54,526 bases of DNA from JANLSE01 sp038214135 (GCA_038214135.1 JBBQSD010000029.1:1-54526), one strand, 5' to 3'; positions 1 through 8,298 are shown, counted from the first letter of the stretch. Notes: generated from the letters alone by a model not told the origin. Numbers and translations are program-made.

Positions 1-145
1 TCTTGTTTGGGGCGGGTGGGGGCGTCCCCCCCCCCGCCCTCGATGATAGTCTATTCTGAGCTGGGTGGGCGGTTCGCGAACCGCCCGTACATCCTCGCAT
101 TATTGCTGGGATGGAATACAACCGTCGGCAAACAAGGAGCAAGTG
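1..145. other. Leading intergenic segment with two palindromes
   Basis: No credible gene lies here. Bases 9-39 hold runs of G then C that can fold into an imperfect GC-rich hairpin. Bases 67-86 are a perfect 20-base palindrome with arms GGGCGGTTCG / CGAACCGCCC. A diverged copy of the same motif with flanking GTAGG / CCTAC lies at 13419-13446, so it is probably a dispersed palindromic repeat. The end of the segment carries the Shine-Dalgarno AAGGAG (135-139 region) of the next gene. Confidence 0.6.
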
Positions 146-616
146 ATGCTCAGCGAGCGAGCGCAGCGATCAATCGAGGCAATCCAGGAAGATGAACGAT
201 TGCGTGGCGATCTTGAGGATTCCGCCGCAATTGCGCTGGTTGAATGGGCCAGTGCGCTTGCTACAACCATTGCCAATGACCCAAACCGCAGTGATAGTGA
301 GGTCGATGCTGCCGTACAGTCAATCCGCAAGGCAGCCCGCAGCGCCAGCCGCAGTGGCACGAATGATCCGCAGCAGGTTGTTGCAGCAGCGAAAGCACTC
401 ACACACCAGTATGCCGATATTCTAGCGCCGACCGCAGCCGTCAGCAATCAGCCGTCAGCCGTCAGTAGTGTTGAAACACCAGAGCAATCAAATCAGCCAC
501 ATGCTTCTGGGCTGCATACGAATGAACCAGCAACTCCTGAGGCCGCGCCAGCACAGCAGGGGCTTGTTCGTTCGTTGCTGGAACGATTAACCAACCCAGA
601 ACCAGAGAGCCCATGA
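146..616 (+). CDS. Hypothetical helical protein, partner of PLD-like protein
   Basis: A 156-residue soluble protein that I do not recognise. Residues 1-100 look wholly alpha-helical and alanine-rich; the C-terminal third is low complexity, rich in Pro, Ser, Ala and Gln, and is probably disordered. There is no signal peptide or membrane segment. The start at 146 is chosen because AAGGAG sits six bases upstream; an in-frame ATG at 65 has no such site and would read through a palindromic repeat. Its stop overlaps the next start (ATGA at 613-616), so the two are probably translationally coupled. The function is unknown; a role as partner or regulator of the phospholipase D-like protein is inference from coupling alone. 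Confidence 0.75.
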   Translation: MLSERAQRSIEAIQEDERLRGDLEDSAAIALVEWASALATTIANDPNRSDSEVDAAVQSIRKAARSASRSGTNDPQQVVAAAKALTHQYADILAPTAAVSNQPSAVSSVETPEQSNQPHASGLHTNEPATPEAAPAQQGLVRSLLERLTNPEPESP

Positions 617-1779
617 CGCGTCGTAGAAAAAAACAGAACACTGGCATTCTGGCATGGCTTGCCCGTGCCGCAATATTCCTGATCATGCTTGTGATTGCAG
701 CAATTGCGTTCACTGTTGATCAGGTCAAACCCACATCCGATACCCAGAACAGCCCGCCAACCCTAAGGCCAACCAGCACAGGGCGTACGGCTACATCGGC
801 TGGGCTGATCAAAATCTACTTTACCACCCCCGATCTTGTGTACCCAGATAAGCGCGATCAGCGCAATGCATCTCCGCTCGAACAGGCAGTCATTGCAGAT
901 ATCGCCGCAGCAAAGCGCAGCATTGATGTGGCGGTATTCGATTTTGACCTCAATGAGCTTGGCGAGGCACTGATTGCAGCAAAGCAGCGCGGCGTTACGG
1001 TTCGCATGGTGATCGACAGCGAGAACCTGGCGGCACCGGAAGTCTCAGAAATAACTGGACGACTGAGCAATGCTGGCGTACCAATCACCTTTGATGATCG
1101 CTCGGCATTCATGCACAACAAATTTCTGGTGATCGACAGCCAGATTGCATGGATGGGTTCGTGGAACATGACCGAGAATGATACGTTTCGCAATAATAAT
1201 AATATGTTGCGGCTGCGCAGCCAACTTGCTGCTCGTTCATTCCAGGAAGAATTCAATCAAATGTTTGATGGTATCTTTGGGCCAAAGAAAGCAATTCACC
1301 AGCGTCCAGAGATCATTCTTGATCAGACGCCGATACGCATCTATTTTTCACCTGAAGACGGTGTAGCGAAGTATATCCTGGCAGAACTACAGCAAGCAAA
1401 GAAAAGCATTCGATTTATGGCATTTTCATTCACTGCTGATCCAATTGCACAAGCAATGATTGAACAAGCCAAGGCGGGCCTAACTGTTCAGGGTGTGTTT
1501 GAGCGCCAGAATGCATCGGGGACAGGAGCCACATTCGCGGAACTACAGAGCGGTGGGGTTGATGTATTGGAAGATGGCAGTTGCTATATTCTTCATCACA
1601 AAACGATCATCATCGATGATCGTATCGTCATCACCGGTTCGTATAACTTCACAAATAATGCTGAGCGTAGTAACGACGAATCGCTTGTTATTATTTCCGA
1701 TCCAGAAGTTGCCAGCATCTATCAGGCAGAATTTGAGCGAATCCATACACAGGCAACATCGCCATTACGCTGCCAATAA
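613..1779 (+). CDS. Membrane-anchored phospholipase D-like protein (two HKD motifs)
   Basis: A 388-residue member of the phospholipase D superfamily. A basic N-terminus (RRRKK) followed by a hydrophobic segment at about residues 12-34 suggests an uncleaved anchor with the catalytic part outside the cytoplasm. Both HxKxxxxD motifs are complete: H168, K170, D175 followed by GSWN, and H328, K330, D335 followed by GSYNFT. Two motifs in one chain form one active site in this superfamily, which includes phospholipases, cardiolipin synthases and nucleases (Nuc, bfil). The GS-Y/W-N-x-T pattern after each motif is typical of the nuclease-like bacterial PLD group. The substrate cannot be read from sequence. 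It overlaps the preceding gene by four bases. Confidence 0.9.
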   Translation: MTRRRKKQNTGILAWLARAAIFLIMLVIAAIAFTVDQVKPTSDTQNSPPTLRPTSTGRTATSAGLIKIYFTTPDLVYPDKRDQRNASPLEQAVIADIAAAKRSIDVAVFDFDLNELGEALIAAKQRGVTVRMVIDSENLAAPEVSEITGRLSNAGVPITFDDRSAFMHNKFLVIDSQIAWMGSWNMTENDTFRNNNNMLRLRSQLAARSFQEEFNQMFDGIFGPKKAIHQRPEIILDQTPIRIYFSPEDGVAKYILAELQQAKKSIRFMAFSFTADPIAQAMIEQAKAGLTVQGVFERQNASGTGATFAELQSGGVDVLEDGSCYILHHKTIIIDDRIVITGSYNFTNNAERSNDESLVIISDPEVASIYQAEFERIHTQATSPLRCQ

Positions 1780-1805
1780 TACCGGATTCGCATAGATTCA
1801 GAAAT

Positions 1806-1835
1806 CAGAGGTTAGAAACACAGCACTAACCTCTG
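1806..1835. terminator. Shared hairpin terminator between convergent genes
   Basis: Perfect 10-base arms CAGAGGTTAG (1806-1815) and CTAACCTCTG (1826-1835) with a 10-base loop lie between the stops of the convergent PLD-like gene and the AT-hook gene. T-tracts are weak on both sides, so efficiency is uncertain. Confidence 0.55.
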
Positions 1836-1847
1836 GCTTCTTAGTAG

Positions 1848-2306
1848 TTATACTGCTGTTGCCTTCTTTGGGCGGCCCTTCTTCTTTGGTGCCGATGGTT
1901 CTGGAGTAGAAACTGCAACAACTGGCGCAGGAGTAGGTTCTGATGCCGATTTCGGCTTCCGACCCGGCTTGGATGTACTAATAGAGGACGATTCGACCTG
2001 TGTTACAGCAGCTGGTGCCGAAGCAGCAACAGTGGAAATTGGGGCATCTACGACACGAAAACGAAGATGTGTACCTTTTGTACGGCGAAATTCAAGAGCC
2101 ACATTCTGCCGGTTTGCTGCTGCTTTCAGGCGGTTTCGTACCGTTAGGCGCTTTTCTTCGGGGGCCAATTCTGCAACACCATAATCGCCAATTGCATACT
2201 CACCTAGAATCGTGTCATATTCTACTTCAATCAGCTTGCGAAGCCCTTTGGTCGGGTTATCCAATGCCTTGACTTCATCCAGAGACAGCTTTCGAATGAT
2301 TGGCAT
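1848..2306 (-). CDS. Hypothetical protein with C-terminal AT-hook motifs
   Basis: A 152-residue protein in two parts. Residues 1 to about 88 form a compact, charged domain that I cannot assign. The rest is a low-complexity Ala/Pro/Ser/Val linker with two AT-hook-like elements: PGRKPK in the middle and KKKGRPKK at the very C-terminus. The GRP-K core of an AT-hook binds the minor groove of AT-rich DNA, so a nucleoid-associated or DNA-binding role is likely. The start at 2306 is preferred over an ATG at 2318 because GAGGTG lies five bases before it. A promoter candidate sits at 2348-2376. No operon partner is seen. Confidence 0.75.
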   Translation of the reverse strand: MPIIRKLSLDEVKALDNPTKGLRKLIEVEYDTILGEYAIGDYGVAELAPEEKRLTVRNRLKAAANRQNVALEFRRTKGTHLRFRVVDAPISTVAASAPAAVTQVESSSISTSKPGRKPKSASEPTPAPVVAVSTPEPSAPKKKGRPKKATAV

Positions 2307-2347
2307 AGCACACCTCAAATAGTATAAACTAAAGATTACTGTTATAT

Positions 2348-2376
2348 ATCATATACCAAGTGTTCGATATCCGCAA
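2348..2376 (-). promoter_or_regulatory. Promoter candidate for AT-hook gene
   Basis: Read leftward: -35 TTGCGG (2376-2371), a 17-base spacer, then -10 TATGAT (2353-2348). Transcription would start near 2341, about 35 bases before the start codon. Confidence 0.45.
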
Positions 2377-2577
2377 GAGTCATCTTCATCATTGCTCTAC
2401 ACAGTATACATATACATCCAACAGAACAGCCCTGTTGATAGCAATTAACTACCCATAGCAGAACTTATATACACACACGATTCTGGGTATGATAGCGCAT
2501 TCAGTGAACCCGAAGTCACTCGTATCTGTACTGCACCAAATGATGACTCTGTGTACAAACGATAGGTGCAAATGGTC

Positions 2578-2586
2578 TGTTATAAT
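2578..2586 (+). promoter_or_regulatory. Extended -10 promoter candidate for fabF
   Basis: TGTTATAAT is a perfect -10 box with the TGN extension. No good -35 is found 16-18 bases upstream. The predicted start near 2593 leaves a leader of about 50 bases. Confidence 0.5.
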
Positions 2587-2646
2587 ACTGTTCATCATTG
2601 AGTTTATCTTCTTTGCGGGCGAGCAATAGATCAAGGGAGCATGGCA

Positions 2647-4080
2647 ATGCAACCAGCGACAGATACATTCCAAGCACGCCGACGGCTCCTCCGCCAGCAA
2701 ATACTCGAACTTGCACTCATTGGCGCTAGCCAACCGCTGGATATTCTTTCGCGACAAATCGATGCTCTGCTCGAAGATGTGTTAGATGAGACGATAATTA
2801 GCCTGCCTGCGTTGGCGCTGACATCTGATCGAGACGAGGATGAGCGCGTTGTCGTAACGGGCATGGGCGTGCTTACGCCACTTGGTATCGGGCTCGAAAG
2901 CTTCTGGAATGGCCTTGCGGAGGGGCGCAGCGGCATTACGTCGATCAGCCTATGCGATCCCGGCGATTCGCCGAGCCGGATTGCAGGCGAGGTTCCTGGC
3001 TTCGATCCGCGCGCCTATCTGGAGGCCAAGGAAGCCCGCCGCATGTCGCGTGCGAGCCAATTTGCCATTGCTGCGGCACAGATGGCTATCGCCGATGCAC
3101 GGCTCACAATTGATGATAGCAATCGAGCCGAGATTGGCGTATTACTTGGGAATGGTTCGACAGCACCACCCGATACTGAGGCGGCCATGCGAACCATGAT
3201 CGAGCGTGGATTTTCGCGGGTCAGCCCGTTCTATATCACCAGTGCATTGCCGAATATGCCAGCCTGCCAGGTGGCGATCCAATATGGCCTACATGGCTAT
3301 AATACGACAATAGCAACCGCCTGCGCTGCCAGTTCACAGGCGATTGGCGAGGCTGCCGAGGTCATCCGCCGTGGCCATGCAACCGTGATGCTGGCCGGTG
3401 GTACGGAAGCCCCGATCTGCCAACTGACGCTGGCCAGTTTTTCTGCCTTGCGAGCGCTCTCGACGCGCAATGATGAACCGCAGCGCGCCTCACGGCCCTT
3501 CGATGCCAACCGTGATGGGTTTGTGTTGGGTGAGGGCGCAGGAATCCTTGTACTCGAACGGCTCTCGCACGCACGGCGACGCGGTGCAACGATCTATGCC
3601 GAAATCATTGGCTACGCCTCAGCATGCGATGCCCATCACGTTACGGCACCGCACCCAAATGGCGATGGCGCTGCACGAGCCATGGCATTAGCGCTCCATT
3701 ATGCCCATATTGGCCCACAGCAGGTCGATTATATCAATGCCCATGCAACCAGCACATTAGTTGGCGATATCGCCGAAACAAATGCGATTCGGCAGGTTTT
3801 TGGTGAATATGCCTATAGTGTGCCAATCAGTTCGACAAAATCGATGATTGGGCACCTGACGAGTGCAGCGGGCGCGGTTGAGGCAGCAGCAACGATTCTG
3901 GCATTGCAGAATAATCTCATCCCACCAACGATCAATCTTGATCGGCCAGATCCACAGTGCGATCTCGATTATGTGCCGGGCAAAGCGCGTTCTGCCGACC
4001 TACGGATCGCAATGTCGAATTCATTTGGATTTGGTGGCGTGAATGGTGTGCTGATCTTCCAGAAGCCACAGGGGGTGTAG
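2647..4080 (+). CDS. fabF: 3-oxoacyl-ACP synthase II (KAS II) with N-terminal extension
   Basis: A 477-residue beta-ketoacyl-ACP synthase that condenses malonyl-ACP with acyl-ACP in fatty acid elongation. The catalytic set is intact: nucleophile C226 in TACAAS, H366 in NAHATST, K398 and H403 in KSMIGH. Spacing Cys-His 140 and His-His 37 equals that of E. coli FabF (163/303/340). The usual FabF N-terminus (VVVTGMGVLTPLG) begins only near residue 69; before it lies an extra helical, Arg/Leu-rich segment not found in ordinary FabF. The start at 2647 gives the GGGAG site a seven-base spacing; ATG 2641 abuts that site. It stands alone, without other fab genes, and ends four bases from the convergent receiver gene. 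A polyketide-type KAS is a possible alternative. Confidence 0.93.
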   Translation: MQPATDTFQARRRLLRQQILELALIGASQPLDILSRQIDALLEDVLDETIISLPALALTSDRDEDERVVVTGMGVLTPLGIGLESFWNGLAEGRSGITSISLCDPGDSPSRIAGEVPGFDPRAYLEAKEARRMSRASQFAIAAAQMAIADARLTIDDSNRAEIGVLLGNGSTAPPDTEAAMRTMIERGFSRVSPFYITSALPNMPACQVAIQYGLHGYNTTIATACAASSQAIGEAAEVIRRGHATVMLAGGTEAPICQLTLASFSALRALSTRNDEPQRASRPFDANRDGFVLGEGAGILVLERLSHARRRGATIYAEIIGYASACDAHHVTAPHPNGDGAARAMALALHYAHIGPQQVDYINAHATSTLVGDIAETNAIRQVFGEYAYSVPISSTKSMIGHLTSAAGAVEAAATILALQNNLIPPTINLDRPDPQCDLDYVPGKARSADLRIAMSNSFGFGGVNGVLIFQKPQGV

Positions 4081-4084
4081 AGGT

Positions 4085-4462
4085 TCATGCGGCAAGCGGC
4101 AACAATCCACGCACACGCGACAGAACCATGTCGAAATCAAATGGTTTGTCTACGCAATCCGTGCAACCAATCGACTGAACACGCCAGCGGGGCACGAGTG
4201 TCGTAAACACGGTTGTTCCCAGAACTGGTGTATGCGCAAGCGGGGCGTGTGTTCGCAATTGGCGAACCGTCTCCCAACCGGGTTGGCCAGGCAACGAAAG
4301 ATTGGCCAGAATGAGATCAGGCTGCACCTGCATCGCTCTGGCTAATGCATCCGGCCCTGGTAGTACCTCAAACACATCATAGCCAGTCGCCCGCAGCAGG
4401 CGGCTGAGGATGTCGCGGTGTTCGGCAGCATCATCAATAATCAGAATAGTCTGGAGCGCCAT
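4085..4462 (-). CDS. Receiver-domain protein lacking the phosphoacceptor Asp
   Basis: A 125-residue single-domain CheY-like receiver. The acidic pair D10-D11 and the conserved lysine K106 (in VDKPF) are present. The residue that should be the phosphoacceptor Asp in the PDLxLxD element is Asn (N54 in PDLILAN). An Asn here prevents ordinary aspartyl phosphorylation, so it may be an atypical receiver that signals through protein contacts or some other input. The start at 4462 follows GAGG with a six-base gap. It is the last gene of a leftward cluster, 66 bases after the DUF58 gene, and ends four bases from fabF. No histidine kinase lies nearby. Confidence 0.85.
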   Translation of the reverse strand: MALQTILIIDDAAEHRDILSRLLRATGYDVFEVLPGPDALARAMQVQPDLILANLSLPGQPGWETVRQLRTHAPLAHTPVLGTTVFTTLVPRWRVQSIGCTDCVDKPFDFDMVLSRVRGLLPLAA

Positions 4463-4528
4463 CTGGTTCCTCGGCAATCTAATCGGCGGGTGCTCCTATT
4501 AGATTAAATGCCACAGAGCACCAGATCG

Positions 4529-5941
4529 TTACGAGCTTTCTCGGCGAATTCTCCCCAATGGCGAAACGCGCGAAATCGGACGTGGGCGCGCTGGATGCAA
4601 AAGCGGAAATCGATCACCAAGCCGATAGAGTTGAGCCGAAGCACCTATCGAACTCATCCGCCCGATCAGCTCATCGGCGCGGACGCCAGCAGCGGCGATC
4701 AATACGACTTGTGCGCCTCCAGAGCGGCTAGATTGCCATCCAGCCAGATCGCCAACCCATGCCCCACCCAGATCTGTTGTCACCAATAACAGGGCTGCAC
4801 CAGCGCTACGGGCGATTGGTGAGCCTGGCCCACGGGCCATAAGCCTGCCAGGTGGGATAGTACCAGTGGCCTGTGCATCAACGAGTGCTCCTAGTATTCT
4901 CCATAATTGCCGCGGCCCCTGGCTTGGCGTAACCACCCGCTGCTGGCCATCATTGGCGATCAAGCCAACCGATTGACCAACCGATAATGCCTGTGCGGCC
5001 AATGAGCATGCCATGACAACAGCAAGCTCCAGGAGTGTATCCGGCCCTTGTTGGTGCGGATCATCTGTGACGACCGACGATTGGCCATAGGACTGTTGTT
5101 CTTGTGGAGCATTTGCGAGCTGTGATCCATCTTGTTCCGTTTGCAGTGGCAGAACTGGAAACGAGCCAGTATAGAGATCAAGGGCGATCCAGAGTGCGCC
5201 AGCCCGTTCCTGATCGAATTCTTTGACCATGAGTTGGTCAGTTCGTGCAACAGTTGGCCAATGAATACGGCTTGGCAGATCGCCGGGAACGTATTCGCGT
5301 AACCCGCCAACACTTGGCGTGGCCATCTGTTGCAGCAGATCAGCGCGGGCCAATCCACCGCTCTGGCCACGGGGCGGGATGAGGTTTGGCACGCGCACAA
5401 GCGTCGGGTAGACAACAATCTGGCGTGGTTCGCCCTGACGCCATTCTGCGCCGAATATTCCTAGTGGATCAGCCAGACGTGCCGTTAATGGGCCGAGCGC
5501 ATAGACACCACGGCGAGTGCAGTTGGCTATTGTAATCCAACGCTGGGTTTCGCCAGGGCCAGCCGCCGCAACACGCCGAGCACTATACCCAGGGACAGTC
5601 GATACATCATAGATTTCCAGCCACACAATCGGCAGGCGTGCCGGATTCTCTAACTCCCATTGTTCCTCAAGCTGATCACCAACCTCGGCCCAGGCACTTT
5701 TGAGCGTTCGCTGCAGACGGATGCTACGAGTCAGCATCCAGACCCATAGATAGCATGCGCCAATGATCATGAACCAAGCATAGGCCAGAAAAAACAACCA
5801 GCGATAGGGAAACAATAGGGCGAGTATCAGCACGATTGGGCCAGGCACAAGCGCCCAGGGCTGGCGCAAATGAACTCGCCCATGCAGCGTTAGCCGATCA
5901 CGCCAGCGCTGGAGGAAGCTCTGTAGCGCAGCAGTGTTCAT
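4529..5941 (-). CDS. DUF58 domain membrane protein
   Basis: A 470-residue protein. Two hydrophobic segments fall within about residues 29-71, followed by a large domain. At about residues 216-235 lies the diagnostic DUF58 block REYVPGD...IHWPTVART. The region after it resembles the von Willebrand A-like fold predicted for this family. DUF58 proteins usually sit beside a MoxR AAA ATPase and are thought to act in envelope or complex maturation; no MoxR gene is present in this window. An insertion rich in Gln, Ser and Asp separates two parts of the vWA-like region. Its start overlaps the stop of the LOG gene (5938-5941), indicating coupled translation. Confidence 0.88.
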   Translation of the reverse strand: MNTAALQSFLQRWRDRLTLHGRVHLRQPWALVPGPIVLILALLFPYRWLFFLAYAWFMIIGACYLWVWMLTRSIRLQRTLKSAWAEVGDQLEEQWELENPARLPIVWLEIYDVSTVPGYSARRVAAAGPGETQRWITIANCTRRGVYALGPLTARLADPLGIFGAEWRQGEPRQIVVYPTLVRVPNLIPPRGQSGGLARADLLQQMATPSVGGLREYVPGDLPSRIHWPTVARTDQLMVKEFDQERAGALWIALDLYTGSFPVLPLQTEQDGSQLANAPQEQQSYGQSSVVTDDPHQQGPDTLLELAVVMACSLAAQALSVGQSVGLIANDGQQRVVTPSQGPRQLWRILGALVDAQATGTIPPGRLMARGPGSPIARSAGAALLLVTTDLGGAWVGDLAGWQSSRSGGAQVVLIAAAGVRADELIGRMSSIGASAQLYRLGDRFPLLHPARPRPISRVSPLGRIRRESS

Positions 5942-6480
5942 GAGCGATTGCCATCGAGCAGAGCTAGTGCAGCAGCACTGCTTGGAACAACCGTATACAA
6001 CCGCCGATAGCGGGCATCGGTGAAACGTAATTCAAAGATCCGCTCGAATTGTTGCAGCAATGGATCGAAATAGCCATCGGTATTCACAATAATAATTGGT
6101 TTGTCGTGATAGCCAAGTTGACGCAGTGTCATGATCTCGATCAATTCTTCGAGTGTGCCAAAACCACCAGCCAGGGCAATAAAGGCATCCGCCCGATCAT
6201 CCATGATCTGTTTGCGTTCCCGTAGTGTGGTGGTGACAATCAGTTCATCGGATTTGAGATACCCAACTTCTCGATCAAGCAACCCCTGAGGAATAATGCC
6301 GATCACATGGCCATCTGCCGCATGGACAGCCTCTGCAACAGCGCCCATCAATCCAACGCTGCCACCGCCATAGACGAGCGGCCAGCCACGCTGTGCGATT
6401 CCCTCGCCAAGGGCACGAGCATCCGCAAAAAAAGCCGCTGGAACCAGTTCACTTGATGCACAATAGACGCAGATGTTCAT
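5938..6480 (-). CDS. LOG family protein (nucleotide 5'-monophosphate phosphoribohydrolase type)
   Basis: A 180-residue LOG/YvdD-type protein. Members cleave the N-glycosidic bond of nucleoside 5'-monophosphates; plant LOG releases active cytokinins. Seen here: the nucleotide-binding YGGGSVGLMG (37-46), an Arg-containing RERK (87-90) and the signature GGFGTLEE (105-112). The signature normally reads PGGxGTxxE; its first residue is Ala here (A104), and the Glu (E112) is kept. The length is typical. It lies between the acyl-CoA synthetase (nine-base gap, with GAGGAG as ribosome site) and the DUF58 gene (four-base overlap). The true substrate is unknown. Confidence 0.88.
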   Translation of the reverse strand: MNICVYCASSELVPAAFFADARALGEGIAQRGWPLVYGGGSVGLMGAVAEAVHAADGHVIGIIPQGLLDREVGYLKSDELIVTTTLRERKQIMDDRADAFIALAGGFGTLEELIEIMTLRQLGYHDKPIIIVNTDGYFDPLLQQFERIFELRFTDARYRRLYTVVPSSAAALALLDGNRS

Positions 6481-6489
6481 GAATGCTCC

Positions 6490-8064
6490 TCACTCAGACA
6501 AGCCCAGTACCTTGGCCATATTGATCCGTTGGAGCTTCCCAGTTGCGCCACGCGGAAGTTCGGCAAGAATATGGAATGCTTTTGGTACTTTAAATTCAGC
6601 CAGGAGCGCAGCACAATAATCGCGCAGTTCGCGCTCACTTACCTCGCTTACATTGGAACGCAACACAACGGCAGCATGCACCTCTTCGCCAAGGCTTTTA
6701 TGCGGAACAGCGAAGGCCAGCGCCTCGGCAACGGCAGGGTGGCGCAGCAGCACATCATCAATTTCGAGCGGCGAAATCTTCTCGCCGCCACGATTGATCA
6801 ATTCCTTGAGCCGGCCCGTCAGCATCAGATAACCATCGCTATCGATCACTCCTTGATCGCCTGTACGAAACCAGCCATTGACAAACGCTGTTGCATTCGC
6901 CTCTGGGTTATGTTCATAACCATCGACAACATTTGGCCCACGAACGACGACCTCGCCCTTGCTACCCTGGGGGAGCAACTGTCCTGTTTCGTCCATGATT
7001 GCGGCCTGCACCCCAAACCCATAGCCAACCGAGCCGGCTTTATGGGCAGCCGGTGGCAGCGGATTGGATGTCATCTGATGGCTGGCTTCGGTCATGCCAT
7101 ATGACTCAAGCACCGGTGCGCCAAATGCGGATTCGAGCCGTTCCATCACCACTGGCGGCAGCGGCGCACTGCTCGAACGGATAAACCGAAAGCGATTGGC
7201 GCGAATGATCTCCTGGTTGCGATCCGCTCGTGCTAACAGCATCTGGTGCATGGTTGGCACGGCGGAATACCATGTTGGGCGAAATTCCTGAACCCAGCCC
7301 CAGAATTTGAGTGCATCAAACCCGCTCGGGCAGACAACCGTACCACCAGAGGCCAGCGTGCTCAACAATGATGCGACAATTCCGTGGATGTGAAATAGCG
7401 GCATCACACACAGCGCCGTGTCGTTCTGCGTGAGTTGGTAGGTCTGGCCAATATTGAGAGCTGAAGCAACCAGATTCCGATGGCGGATCGGCACCCGTTT
7501 TGGGCGGCTGGTGGTTCCGCTGGTGTGCAAGATCATGGCAATATCATCGGCTTGCGCAAATGCTACCGGGCGGGCAGCGCGTGTACCGCGAACCAGGTTT
7601 AGCGTTAGCGTGCCATCCGGGTTGGGCAGCGCGTCGATCTGCAGCATATGTGGTGCTATTGCCGCATAGGCAGCCTCGACAGTTCCTGGCATGGCGATCA
7701 AGGCAGCGGCGTGGGTATCCTCATAGTAGAACGCAAACTCATCTGGTTTGTATTTCGGATTCAGCGGTGCTGCTGTTGCACAGGATGCGGCGGCCAGAAA
7801 GCTGATCACCATCTCGGGGCCATTCGCCATTGCAATGGCAATTCGATCACCACGCCCAAGGCCAAAGCCGTGCAACTGCTCGGCCAATGCAACGACATTG
7901 TTGTGCAACTGTTGGTAGGTAAGGCCTGGGCGATCTGGCGCAACAAGTGCGGGATGATCAGCGCTGCCACGCCCAAGCAGATCCAGAATTGCAGCGTTTA
8001 ATGCAGGTGATGCAGGCGCAGATGTTGCTTGCTGATTCAATGTCCTTGTTCCTTGTACAAACAT
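6490..8064 (-). CDS. Acyl-CoA synthetase, oxalate-CoA ligase (AAE3/Pcs60) type
   Basis: A 524-residue ANL-superfamily adenylating enzyme that activates a carboxylic acid with ATP and joins it to CoA. The P-loop-like HTSGTTSRPK, YGMTEASHQMTSN, the GWFRTGDQG hinge region, GRLKELINRGGEKISP and the C-terminal lysine motif ATGKLQR are all present. Long stretches (MPLFHIHG, the SSSAPLPP area, TEASHQMTSN.LPP) closely resemble yeast Pcs60 and plant AAE3, known as oxalyl-CoA synthetases; this suggests oxalate or a similar short acid as substrate. The ATG at 8064 has no good ribosome site. A TTG eight codons later (8040) is preceded by AAGGA and may be the real start, because the -10 box at 8081-8076 is very close. 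First gene of a four-gene leftward cluster. Confidence 0.9.
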   Translation of the reverse strand: MFVQGTRTLNQQATSAPASPALNAAILDLLGRGSADHPALVAPDRPGLTYQQLHNNVVALAEQLHGFGLGRGDRIAIAMANGPEMVISFLAAASCATAAPLNPKYKPDEFAFYYEDTHAAALIAMPGTVEAAYAAIAPHMLQIDALPNPDGTLTLNLVRGTRAARPVAFAQADDIAMILHTSGTTSRPKRVPIRHRNLVASALNIGQTYQLTQNDTALCVMPLFHIHGIVASLLSTLASGGTVVCPSGFDALKFWGWVQEFRPTWYSAVPTMHQMLLARADRNQEIIRANRFRFIRSSSAPLPPVVMERLESAFGAPVLESYGMTEASHQMTSNPLPPAAHKAGSVGYGFGVQAAIMDETGQLLPQGSKGEVVVRGPNVVDGYEHNPEANATAFVNGWFRTGDQGVIDSDGYLMLTGRLKELINRGGEKISPLEIDDVLLRHPAVAEALAFAVPHKSLGEEVHAAVVLRSNVSEVSERELRDYCAALLAEFKVPKAFHILAELPRGATGKLQRINMAKVLGLSE

Positions 8065-8075
8065 ATGCCGCTGAC

Positions 8076-8081
8076 ATTATA
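8076..8081 (-). promoter_or_regulatory. -10 element before the acyl-CoA synthetase
   Basis: Read leftward this is a perfect TATAAT. The -35 region is poor. Transcription would start about five bases before the ATG at 8064, implying a leaderless message or use of the TTG at 8040. Confidence 0.45.
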
Positions 8082-8298
8082 CTCCCAATGGGAGGTTCCC
8101 TTCTTCGCGGTTACGCGCCCGCGCCCTCGTCCAGGAACCGTTCGTTTCGCTGCGCGTTGGTTGTTTGCGGAGCTACGCGCCCTGGACTACAAGGGATGTT
8201 GGTGGCCCACCATCGCCCGTTGGTTATGCCACGGCTGCGGAGGGGTAACCATCGTGGCCAATTATGTACAGTAAACACCGATGAGGCAATGAACGTAG

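Larger units (their letters stand above)
2307..2640. other. AT-rich divergent promoter region
   Basis: About 330 bases between the divergently transcribed AT-hook gene and fabF, visibly more AT-rich than its surroundings. It holds one promoter candidate for each direction (2348-2376 leftward, 2578-2586 rightward). Short reading frames inside it lack ribosome-binding sites and family resemblance. The AT-rich stretch could be a target of the AT-hook protein itself; that is only inference. Confidence 0.5.
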
